Assembly (NCBI GenBank): GCA_945926565.1 | Contig: CAMELY010000099.1 | Coordinates: 1 to 5,470, forward strand | Source of the DNA: an uncultured Clostridia bacterium | GTDB lineage: Bacteria > Bacillota > Clostridia > Oscillospirales > Oscillospiraceae | DNA: 5,470 bases | Reading direction: 5' to 3' | Shown: piece by piece, positions 1 to 4,268 of the stretch | Position numbering within the stretch: the first letter of the stretch is position 1 | How the letters are laid out: each line of letters begins with the position of its first letter | Program-made: the position numbers and the translations under genes | The notes under the pieces: generated by a model | What the model saw: only the letters and a program-made list of their open reading frames with translations | What the model was told of the DNA's origin: nothing | Databases searched by the model: none

Positions 1-55
1 GAGCGCCACCTTGCCAAGGTGGAGGTAGCGAGTTCGAGCCTCGTCTTCCGCTCCA
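1..55 (+). tRNA. tRNA-Gly (anticodon GCC), 3' part, 5' end cut by window edge
   Basis: The window opens inside the D-stem of a tRNA. The anticodon arm is clear: CCACC (6-10), loop TTGCCAA (11-17), GGTGG (18-22). The anticodon is GCC (13-15), which reads glycine GGC/GGU codons. The T arm follows: GCGAG (28-32), loop TTCGAGC (33-39), CTCGT (40-44). The 3' acceptor strand CTTCCGC is 45-51, T is the discriminator base and CCA (53-55) is encoded. The missing 5' acceptor strand would be about GCGGAAG, just upstream of the window. A strong terminator starts 6 bases after CCA, so this is the last gene of its transcript. Part of the gene is duplicated at 209-236. Confidence 0.95.
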
Positions 56-121
56 GTTTTAAGGATACCTGATCGTTGTCAGGTATCCTTCTTTTTTATT
101 CTTCGCACAAGAACGCGCTGC
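28..121 (+). repeat. Direct repeat copy A (tRNA-Gly 3' end + terminator + flank)
   Basis: This block matches 209-302 at a constant offset of 181 bp, with six mismatches in 94 bases (at 31, 78, 98, 109, 110 and 115). Bases 32-77 are identical in both copies. The match covers the T arm and 3' acceptor of the tRNA, the whole terminator, and about 24 bases beyond it. The copies are therefore duplicated DNA and not merely two similar tRNA ends. Confidence 0.92.
61..97 (+). terminator. Rho-independent terminator of tRNA-Gly
   Basis: A perfect 12-bp stem (AAGGATACCTGA 61-72 with TCAGGTATCCTT 79-90) has the 6-nt loop TCGTTG and is followed by C and six T (92-97). It ends the tRNA transcript. It is duplicated almost exactly at 242-278. 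Confidence 0.93.
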
Positions 122-129
122 CTCCACCT

Positions 130-154
130 AAAATCCGGCGGTCAGCCGGATTTT
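130..154. repeat. Perfect inverted repeat (terminator-like hairpin)
   Basis: AAAATCCGGC (130-139), loop GGTCA, GCCGGATTTT (145-154) form a perfect 10-bp stem. The A-run before and T-run after would let it act as a terminator in either direction. It lies between the two copies of the tRNA 3' end. With no gene between it and the upstream terminator, its role is unclear; it may be a leftover of a lost gene or element. Confidence 0.7.
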
Positions 155-175
155 TGCAATCCGAGGTGCCCGGAT

Positions 176-200
176 TCCGGCAAAGCACCGCTTTGCCGGA
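176..200. repeat. Perfect inverted repeat hairpin just upstream of the tRNA remnant
   Basis: TCCGGCAAAGC (176-186), loop ACC, GCTTTGCCGGA (190-200) form an 11-bp perfect stem. It occupies the place where the D and anticodon arms of the second tRNA copy would be. There is no T-run, so it is not a classical terminator. It shares a CCGGC core with the hairpin at 130-154. Confidence 0.75.
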
Positions 201-208
201 GCAGGGTT

Positions 209-236
209 GCGGGTTCGAGCCTCGTCTTCCGCTCCA
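209..236 (+). pseudogene. tRNA-Gly 3' fragment (T arm, acceptor 3' strand, CCA)
   Basis: Bases 209-236 repeat the T arm (GCGGG/TTCGAGC/CTCGT), the acceptor 3' strand CTTCCGC and the encoded CCA of the tRNA at 1-55, with one change (A to G at 212). A full tRNA would need an acceptor 5' strand near GCGGAAG around position 161 and an anticodon arm near 188-203. Neither is there; a perfect hairpin occupies that place. The short stretch GGAGCAGGGTTGC just upstream weakly resembles the variable region, so homology may extend a few bases further. This is a non-functional remnant, produced by partial duplication, by decay of a second tRNA gene, or by loss of an element that had integrated at the tRNA 3' end. 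Confidence 0.85.
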
Positions 237-241
237 GTTTT

Positions 242-278
242 AAGGATACCTGATCGTTTTCAGGTATCCTTCTTTTTT
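242..278 (+). terminator. Duplicate Rho-independent terminator
   Basis: AAGGATACCTGA (242-253), loop TCGTTT, TCAGGTATCCTT (260-271), then C and six T (273-278). It is the same terminator as at 61-97 with one loop change. No intact gene remains for it to serve. Confidence 0.88.
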
Positions 279-313
279 GTTCTTCGCACGCGAACTCGCT
301 GCGGCTTTCGGAC

Positions 314-386
314 GGGCGGGCACAGAGACCCGCCCCTACAACAGATATCGGCCGTGCGTCATAAGGGCGGCCCTGTGTTGCCACCC
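314..386. repeat. REP-like hairpin pair 1 (head to head)
   Basis: Unit 1: GGGCGGG (314-320), 8-nt loop, CCCGCCC (329-335), then tail CCTACA (335-340). Unit 2, in opposite orientation: a degenerate tail ATAAGGG (361-367), stem GGGCGGC (365-371), 8-nt loop, GCCACCC (380-386), with one mismatch (C368/A383). The tails of the two units face each other. Together with 420-480 they form two copies of an inverted-pair arrangement like the BIME/REP elements of enterobacteria. This 300-480 stretch has no convincing ORF. Confidence 0.7.
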
Positions 387-419
387 ACACCACAATGGGA
401 CGTCTTTCGCAAAACGGCA

Positions 420-480
420 GGCGCACAAGGTGCGCCCCTACGGGGATGGCAGGCCGTAGGGCGGGGGCTTGCCCCCGCCG
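420..480. repeat. REP-like hairpin pair 2 (head to head)
   Basis: Unit 3: GGCGCAC (420-426), AAG, GTGCGCC (430-436), with tail CCCTACG (436-442). Unit 4, in opposite orientation: CGTAGGG (455-461), stem GGCGGGGGC (460-468), TT, GCCCCCGCC (471-479). The tails CCCTACG and CGTAGGG are perfect reverse complements and can pair across the 12-base spacer. The two hairpins could therefore stack into one larger cruciform-like structure. The stem sequences differ between units while the tail is shared, as expected for a dispersed palindromic family with compensatory stem changes. Confidence 0.78.
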
Positions 481-511
481 ATGATCCCGCGGAGAACGGA
501 ACGCACTCCAT

Positions 512-550
512 AAAAGCAGCCCCCGAGCACATCGCTCAGGGGCTGTTCTT
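512..550 (-). terminator. Rho-independent terminator of the HD-domain gene
   Basis: Read on the minus strand, the stem is CAGCCCCTGAGC with GCTCGGGGGCTG (plus-strand arms 534-545 and 517-528): 12 pairs including one G-T wobble, loop GATGT, then C and TTTTA (516-511). It begins about 30 bases after the HD-gene stop codon. A pyrimidine-rich stretch on the other side (546-557) could give weak termination in the plus direction too. Confidence 0.85.
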
Positions 551-574
551 CTCTTTTGGAGTACCGTTTTGCGC

Positions 575-1057
575 TCAGCAGGGCAGCAGGGCCGCCTCCA
601 CCTGCCGGTTCCAGCGGCAGCTCAGGCCCAGATAGTCCAGCAGCGCCACCACATTGTCCATCATGTCCACCAGCCAGGCCTCCCGGCACCGGGGCAGGTG
701 CCGCCCTGCCGGCCACATATGGGAGAGGATGATGTTCTCCTCCTTGGGGGACAGATAGGTGAGCCTGGCCGCGTTCTCCGCCGCCATCTCCGGGTGGTGG
801 ATGCACAGGCTCCAGCTGTTGTCGCACTCCTGCCAGAACAGGTCGTGGAGCAGTCCCGCCCGGGCCACAGCCCGACTGTCCCAATTCCACTTCCGGGCCA
901 GCACAAAGGATAAGTAGGCCACCAGAAGGGCGTGGTCATACCGGCTGGTACGGCGGTGATGGACAAACTGCCGCAGACGGCGAACAGGGGCCTGCACGGT
1001 CAGGTCACCGACGCTGTAGGCGAACGCCTTCCGGTTCTCCAGAGAAAACAAGTGCAT
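575..1057 (-). CDS. Small HD-domain phosphohydrolase
   Basis: A 160-residue soluble protein made almost entirely of one HD domain. HD proteins are metal-dependent phosphohydrolases acting on nucleotides or cyclic nucleotides; the substrate cannot be told from this sequence. Visible candidate metal ligands are H42 (YDHALL), H71-D72 (GLLHDLF), H88 or H87 (HHPE), H113 (LSHMWP) and D131 (VDMMDN), so the site looks complete. There is no signal peptide or membrane segment and no partner domain. The start is at 1057 because GGAGG (1066-1070) lies 8 bases upstream and the HD homology begins soon after. The frame is open upstream to 1342, but that extension has no ribosome site, does not read like protein, and runs across the promoter at 1125-1153. 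The gene is monocistronic, with its own terminator (512-550), and is divergent from the kinase-like gene at 1432. Family assignment is firm; physiological role is unknown. Confidence 0.9.
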   Translation of the reverse strand: MHLFSLENRKAFAYSVGDLTVQAPVRRLRQFVHHRRTSRYDHALLVAYLSFVLARKWNWDSRAVARAGLLHDLFWQECDNSWSLCIHHPEMAAENAARLTYLSPKEENIILSHMWPAGRHLPRCREAWLVDMMDNVVALLDYLGLSCRWNRQVEAALLPC

Positions 1058-1124
1058 GGGAACCACCTCCAAAACAGCTCTGTCAGCCGGGGCTCTGACA
1101 CGGATCCTCCGGCTTTGCCATTTT

Positions 1125-1153
1125 ATTGTAGCACAGCAGAGCGTAATTGTCAT
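1125..1153 (-). promoter_or_regulatory. Sigma-A-type promoter of the HD-domain gene
   Basis: Read on the minus strand: -35 ATGACA (1153-1148), a 17-bp spacer, and -10 TACAAT (1130-1125). A TG lies one base before the -10, making it an extended -10. Transcription should start near 1118, leaving a leader of about 60 bases. That leader contains a short GTCAG/CTGAC inverted repeat (1082-1099) upstream of the ribosome site. Confidence 0.8.
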
Positions 1154-1189
1154 GCGGCAATGTCTGGAGATTTCTTTAAGATTTTGTAA

Positions 1190-1204
1190 AATGTTTCTAA
1201 CATT
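1190..1204. promoter_or_regulatory. Perfect palindrome, candidate operator
   Basis: AATGTT, TCT, AACATT is a perfect 6-bp inverted repeat centred at 1197. It lies about 37 bases upstream of the HD-gene -35 box, in AT-rich DNA inside the divergent intergenic region. The size suits a dimeric regulator, but no regulator is visible nearby and chance is not excluded. Confidence 0.3.
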
Positions 1205-1233
1205 GAGTACCCGGGTCGAATTGTCCGGAAAGC

Positions 1234-1333
1234 CGGGGTTTTTCCCCGCCGCCGCACCAAATCCCCTGCTCCGGTATAGGATGGGGAGAGCGAGCCATTC
1301 TAACCAGGCGGCCCTCCGGGACGGAGGCGTCCG
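1234..1333. other. Divergent intergenic region with short GC-rich hairpins
   Basis: No gene is evident between the two promoters of the divergent genes. Visible structures are CGGGG-TTTTT-CCCCG (1234-1248) and two overlapping, mutually exclusive hairpins: CCTCCG-GGA-CGGAGG (1313-1327) and GGACG-GAGG-CGTCC (1319-1332). The latter end about 15 bases before the -35 of the kinase-like gene. They lie upstream of the predicted transcript start, so if they matter it is more likely as DNA sites than as RNA structures. Confidence 0.35.
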
Positions 1334-1347
1334 TTTCGACATTATCC

Positions 1348-1376
1348 TTGTTTTTTCGTCAACAAATTGCTATACT
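1348..1376 (+). promoter_or_regulatory. Extended -10 promoter of the kinase-like gene
   Basis: -35 TTGTTT (1348-1353), a 17-bp spacer and -10 TATACT (1371-1376), preceded by TGC, which makes an extended -10. The weak -35 with a good extended -10 is a common sigma-A arrangement. Transcription should start near 1383, giving a leader of about 50 bases. Confidence 0.78.
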
Positions 1377-1431
1377 GGACAGGAAATGTGGGCTGTTCTT
1401 TTTTCCATCCTATGCCCCATGGGAGGCAAGT

Positions 1432-2514
1432 ATGAGCGAGCTGTATCTGCCCGTCGACATCTCTTTTGACGGTTTCCCGGAACCCATTCTTCTGCTGCAG
1501 GGCGGCGTTGTCTGCTATCGAAACCCGGCGGCCGAGGCTCAGCTGCCGGGGCTGGTTTGCGGCGGGCCGGCGCCGGAGCCTCTGATCGGTCTGCCCGAAA
1601 ACGGCAGCGCCCTGCTCTGCTGGGGGGAGGCCCAGTGGCAGGCGGCCTGCTGGCCCTGGGAAGGCCGCACCCTGGTGCGCCTGACCCACTGCACCGAGGC
1701 GGAGATTCTCCCCAACCACCGCATCCCCGTCCTGACCCAGAAGCTGCGAGGACCTCTGGCCTCTCTGCGCTCGGCGGAGGAGCTGCTGGAGGAACTGCTC
1801 ACGCCGGAGCAGCGTTCGGACGGTGACCGGTATCTGGCTAGGGCGAACAAGGCCCAGCTGCGGCTGCTGCGGATGATCCGCAGTCTGGAGCTGGCCTCTC
1901 TGGCTCCCGGTGAGGAACCCTATGATTTTCACCCGGAGACGCTGGATCTCAAGGGGCTGCTCCATGAGGCCTACCGGCAGACGGTGGACCTGGCGGAGGC
2001 GGCTGGCTGCTCTCTCCGGCTGCAGGAGATCCCCGGCAACTTTTTCGTGCGGTGTGACGATGAGCTGATGCTCACCCAGATCTATCACCTGGTCAGCAAC
2101 GCCATCCGGGCCTCCGGCCCTGCCGGAGGGGAGATTCTGCTCCGGCTGGAGCGCACCCGGCAGTCCGCCCTGGTGTCTGTGGAGGACAACGGCCCCGGGC
2201 TGACCCCCCTGGAGCTGACCCAGCTCTTCGATCCCACTCAGGGCGGAGACACCCTCCGGACGGTCGGGGCGGGGCTGGGCCTGGGCATCACCGTCTGCCG
2301 GCGGATTGCCCAGCTCCACGGAGGCTCCGTTCTTTTCACCAACCGGAAGACCCAGGGGGTCCGGGCCACCATCTCCATTCCGCTGTGCCTGCCCTCCGGC
2401 GCTCTGGAGCTGCGCACCGCCCGATGGGCGGACTCCTCCAATGGCTTCCCCCTGGTGCTGCGGGAGCTGAGCGACGTGCTGCCGGAGCGGTGCTTCCTGC
2501 CGGAGGACGTGTGA
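1432..2514 (+). CDS. Soluble PAS-like/histidine-kinase-like protein lacking the phospho-acceptor His
   Basis: A 360-residue protein with histidine-kinase layout. The N-terminal ~90 residues resemble a small PAS-type sensor (FPEPILLLQGG.VCYRNPAAEA, 15-36). A DHp-like helical hairpin spans about 93-155, and a HATPase_c domain about 205-320. The ATPase boxes are good: N box LVSNAIRAS (220-228), G1 VEDNGPGL (250-257), F box LFDP (265-268), G2 GAGLGLG (279-285). The H-box reads TQKLRGPL (102-109), where the family has SHELRTPL; Gln103 sits at the phospho-acceptor position. The only nearby His, H96, is seven residues too early. There is no membrane segment, so it is cytoplasmic. The start is supported by GGGAGG (1421-1426), 5 bases upstream; the frame is open back to 1348 but overlaps the promoter. 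No response regulator gene is adjacent. It probably binds ATP and may act by protein contact or as a phosphatase or pseudokinase; autophosphorylation at the usual site is not possible. Confidence 0.88.
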   Translation: MSELYLPVDISFDGFPEPILLLQGGVVCYRNPAAEAQLPGLVCGGPAPEPLIGLPENGSALLCWGEAQWQAACWPWEGRTLVRLTHCTEAEILPNHRIPVLTQKLRGPLASLRSAEELLEELLTPEQRSDGDRYLARANKAQLRLLRMIRSLELASLAPGEEPYDFHPETLDLKGLLHEAYRQTVDLAEAAGCSLRLQEIPGNFFVRCDDELMLTQIYHLVSNAIRASGPAGGEILLRLERTRQSALVSVEDNGPGLTPLELTQLFDPTQGGDTLRTVGAGLGLGITVCRRIAQLHGGSVLFTNRKTQGVRATISIPLCLPSGALELRTARWADSSNGFPLVLRELSDVLPERCFLPEDV

Positions 2515-2531
2515 CAAGTTTTTACCGGTAA

Positions 2532-2569
2532 GCAAAACGGCCGCGGCGATTGCCGCGGCCATCTTTTGC
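2532..2569. terminator. Bidirectional terminator between convergent genes
   Basis: A perfect GC-rich stem GGCCGCGGC (2539-2547), loop GATT, GCCGCGGCC (2552-2560) is flanked by GCAAAA (2532-2537) and TTTTGC (2564-2569), which can also pair. It supplies a T-run in both directions. It lies 17 bases after the kinase-like gene stop and directly after the minus-strand small ORF, so it should end both converging transcripts. Confidence 0.88.
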
Positions 2570-2574
2570 CCGTT

Positions 2575-2652
2575 TTACGCTTCAAAGGCCTCCAGTGTCC
2601 GGAGAAACAGCCGGTTCAGCGGCTCCCAGGGCTTGGCTGGCTGCTCTGTCAC
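2575..2652 (-). CDS. Small 25-residue ORF translationally coupled to the AAA+ ATPase gene
   Basis: A short ORF in the gap between the ATPase gene and the terminator. It starts with GTG (2652-2650), whose last two bases lie within the ATPase stop codon in a GTGA overlap, and ends at TAA (2577-2575). A full AGGAGG ribosome site (2665-2660) lies 7 bases upstream, inside the Glu-rich end of the ATPase gene. The peptide begins VTEQPAKPWEPLN (initiator V read as Met) and ends RLFLRTLEAFEA. The second half alternates hydrophobic and charged residues and could form an amphipathic helix. Most third codon positions are G or C, as in the neighbours, and the ORF fills the gap exactly, ending 6 bases before the terminator's flanking arm. 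I do not recognise a family. It could be a true partner peptide of the ATPase, or the remnant of a longer gene. The overlap, ribosome site and fit favour translation; function is unknown. Confidence 0.55.
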   Translation of the reverse strand: MTEQPAKPWEPLNRLFLRTLEAFEA

Positions 2653-4055
2653 GCCTCTTCCTCCTCTGCCTGCTCAAAATCAGCCAGTGTAATGGCCATC
2701 AGATCCTCCCGGCTGGGATTTTCCAATTGTGCCACCCGGTCGGACTGGATGGCCACCAGTTTTTCAAACAGGTTGCGCACGTCCCGGGCGTTGCCGAAGT
2801 TGGCGTCCCGGTTCTCGTAGAGCTGGTCAAAGAAGGCGGGGAGCTTTTCACTCAGCTCCGGCTGAATGGTATAGCCGTTTTTCTGGCAGATGCCCCGGAA
2901 GATCTGATCCAGCTCCTTGCCCTCGTAGTCGTCAAAGTAAAGATACTTGTTAAACCGGCTCTCCAGTCCGGGGTTGGAGTGGATGAACTTCATCATCAGA
3001 TTGGAGTAGCCCGCCACAATGACCACCAGCTCCTTCCGATGATCCTCCATGGCCTTCAGGATCGTGTCGATGGCCTCCTGACCGAAGTCGTTGGTGCCGG
3101 GCTGGCTGGCCAATGCATAGGCCTCGTCAATGAACAGCACGCCGCCCAAAGCGGACTGGATCACCTTCTGGGTCTGGAGGGCAGTCTGACCCACATAGCC
3201 CGCCACCAGGCCGGAGCGGTCCACCTCCACCAGCTGGCCCTTGGGCAGCACGCCGATGGCCCGGTAAATCCCCGCCAGCAGCCGGGCGACGGTGGTCTTG
3301 CCGGTGCCGGGGTTTCCCATAAACACCAGGTGCAGGCTCATGGCCGGGGTGGGCAGGCCCTGCTCCTCCCGGAGCTTGCGGATTTTCACCAGATTGACCA
3401 GGCTGCGCACATCCTTCTTCACCTTTTCCAGGCCATAGAGGCTGTCCAGCTCGGCCATCAGCTCCTCCAGGGTGGGCTGAGGGGGCTCCGGCTCCTTCTC
3501 CTCCTCCGGCTGGGCCTGGGCCTCTGTCTGAGCGGCGGCAGAGCCCCGGCCCTCCTGTTCCTCCGTCCGGCGGGCAGCCGGGGGCGTCTTTCCGGAGGCC
3601 TTTCGCAGGGTGTTGATACAGTGCTGAATATAGTCGGTGACGGCGGCGCTCACCGAGTCCTCCGCCGTGGCGAAGAGCAGCAGCAGCAGGGAGCACAGCT
3701 CGCAGAACTGATCGGCCCGGTTCCGGCCGGTGCCCCGGTCGGCGGCGGCCAGCTGGGCAAAAAAACCGGGGGGCGCAAAGTCCGGGGCGCTGGCCACGCC
3801 GGCGCACAGCTCCAGATAGAGCACCTGGGCGGGCCGGTTGGCGCCGGAGCAGATGGCATTGTAGGCGGCCACATGGTTTTCCGTAACCCCGCTTCCCCGG
3901 GCCCACACTCCCAGGGCACAGCGGCGGAAATAGGCGTCCGCCTCCTGTTCAAAATTCAACCGCAGGCTGCCGTCGGCCAGCTGCCGGCGGTAGGCCGCGA
4001 TGGCCGCCCGGTACTTTTTCCCGATGACGGCCCCGTCTGTTCTGCCCTGTGCCAT
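2649..4055 (-). CDS. CbbX/SpoVK-type AAA+ ATPase with an extra helical N-terminal domain
   Basis: A 468-residue protein. Residues 1-150 form a probably helical domain I do not recognise; 153-195 are a charged Glu/Pro/Ala-rich linker. From about 196 comes a single AAA+ module of the CbbX/SpoVK type: LYGLEKVKKDV (206-216), Walker A GNPGTGKTT (247-255), Walker B LFIDEAYAL (307-315), a sensor-1 region VVIVAGY (344-350), arginine finger SRF (366-368), and sensor-2 FGNARDVRN (420-428). All catalytic motifs are intact, so it should assemble as an ATP-driven hexamer that remodels a protein client. CbbX itself acts on Rubisco and SpoVK is a sporulation protein, but the client here is unknown and no Rubisco gene is visible. 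The start at 4055 has AGGAG (4064-4068) 8 bases upstream; the longer frame to 4103 runs into the promoter -10. It is divergent from the lipoprotein gene. A coupled 25-residue ORF follows at its 3' end. Confidence 0.92.
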   Translation of the reverse strand: MAQGRTDGAVIGKKYRAAIAAYRRQLADGSLRLNFEQEADAYFRRCALGVWARGSGVTENHVAAYNAICSGANRPAQVLYLELCAGVASAPDFAPPGFFAQLAAADRGTGRNRADQFCELCSLLLLLFATAEDSVSAAVTDYIQHCINTLRKASGKTPPAARRTEEQEGRGSAAAQTEAQAQPEEEKEPEPPQPTLEELMAELDSLYGLEKVKKDVRSLVNLVKIRKLREEQGLPTPAMSLHLVFMGNPGTGKTTVARLLAGIYRAIGVLPKGQLVEVDRSGLVAGYVGQTALQTQKVIQSALGGVLFIDEAYALASQPGTNDFGQEAIDTILKAMEDHRKELVVIVAGYSNLMMKFIHSNPGLESRFNKYLYFDDYEGKELDQIFRGICQKNGYTIQPELSEKLPAFFDQLYENRDANFGNARDVRNLFEKLVAIQSDRVAQLENPSREDLMAITLADFEQAEEEEA

Positions 4056-4101
4056 GGTATGCGCTCCTCTCGGCCCCGTCCGGGGCGAATTTTCCGGTAC
4101 C

Positions 4102-4131
4102 ATTATAAAATAAAGGCATAGGCCCGGTCAA
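4102..4131 (-). promoter_or_regulatory. Promoter of the AAA+ ATPase gene
   Basis: On the minus strand: -35 TTGACC (4131-4126), an 18-bp spacer, and a consensus -10 TATAAT (4107-4102). This is the closest to consensus of the four promoters in the window. The start near 4095 leaves a leader of about 40 bases, with a GCCCC/GGGGC hairpin (4073-4086) just upstream of the ribosome site. Confidence 0.82.
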
Positions 4132-4150
4132 GGAAAAGGGAATGCTCTCT

Positions 4151-4172
4151 TTCCGAATTGTTGGAATCGGAA
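4151..4172. promoter_or_regulatory. Inverted repeat between divergent promoters, candidate operator
   Basis: TTCCGA (4151-4156) and TCGGAA (4167-4172) are perfect inverted arms with a 10-bp spacer. The site lies between the -35 box of the ATPase gene (4126-4131) and that of the lipoprotein gene (4179-4184), where one regulator could control both. A GAATTG direct repeat (4155-4160, 4170-4175) overlaps it. There is no regulator gene in the window to link to it. Confidence 0.35.
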
Positions 4173-4178
4173 TTGGGA

Positions 4179-4207
4179 TTGTAATTTGCGCCGGTTCCTG
4201 TTAAGAT
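4179..4207 (+). promoter_or_regulatory. Promoter of the lipoprotein gene
   Basis: -35 TTGTAA (4179-4184), a 17-bp spacer and -10 TAAGAT (4202-4207), with TG one base before the -10. Each hexamer matches consensus at 4 of 6 positions. The predicted start near 4214 gives a leader of about 55 bases holding the hairpins at 4225-4249. Confidence 0.65.
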
Positions 4208-4224
4208 AGTAGCATCGTCTGGAC

Positions 4225-4249
4225 ATTCCCCGGAGGGAATTGCTCCGGG
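4225..4249 (+). promoter_or_regulatory. Two mutually exclusive leader hairpins upstream of the lipoprotein gene
   Basis: ATTCCC-CGGA-GGGAAT (4225-4240) and CCCGGAG-GGAATTG-CTCCGGG (4229-4249) share bases and cannot form together. The second ends 19 bases before the chosen start codon and close to the ribosome site. No T-run follows, so neither is a terminator. They may affect transcript stability or translation; no known riboswitch class is recognised. Confidence 0.35.
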
Positions 4250-4268
4250 TTGCCAAAGAAAGGACATG

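Larger units (their letters stand above)
209..302 (+). repeat. Direct repeat copy B (tRNA 3' remnant + terminator + flank)
   Basis: Partner of 28-121, with 88 of 94 bases identical. The mismatches cluster in the last 25 bases and in the terminator loop, while the tRNA-derived part and both terminator stem arms are nearly unchanged. This pattern fits an old duplication, or selection on the terminator. Confidence 0.92.

Noticed and set aside
161..236. Second complete tRNA gene ending at 236
   Set aside because: There is no 5' acceptor strand matching CTTCCGC and no anticodon arm; a perfect hairpin occupies that region. Only the 3' fragment is present.
311..480. Repeated palindromes considered as a CRISPR array
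   Set aside because: The units alternate in orientation, differ in stem sequence, and have no equal-length spacers or cas genes nearby. They fit REP-like elements instead.
207..635. Plus-strand open frame of 142 codons over the tRNA remnant and hairpins
   Set aside because: It covers the tRNA fragment, its terminator, the REP-like hairpins and the HD-gene terminator, with no ribosome site or recognisable domain.
1058..1342. N-terminal extension of the HD-domain protein to position 1342
   Set aside because: The extension crosses the promoter at 1125-1153, lacks a ribosome site and does not read like protein. The ATG at 1057 has GGAGG at ideal spacing.
1412..1435. Seven-residue upstream ORF whose stop overlaps the kinase-like start (ATGA)
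   Set aside because: The overlap is neat, but there is no ribosome site before the ATG at 1412 and the ORF is short enough to arise by chance.
1342..2562. Minus-strand open frame of 406 codons opposite the kinase-like gene
   Set aside because: It is a shadow frame, rich in Gln, Gly and Pro, with no domain signature, antisense to intact HATPase motifs and running through the terminator at 2539-2560.
2550..4121. Long plus-strand open frame of 523 codons opposite the AAA+ gene
   Set aside because: It is antisense to a gene with complete Walker A, Walker B, arginine finger and sensor motifs. Its Leu/Gly/His/Gln-rich product is typical of a shadow frame of a GC-rich gene, and it runs through the bidirectional terminator.
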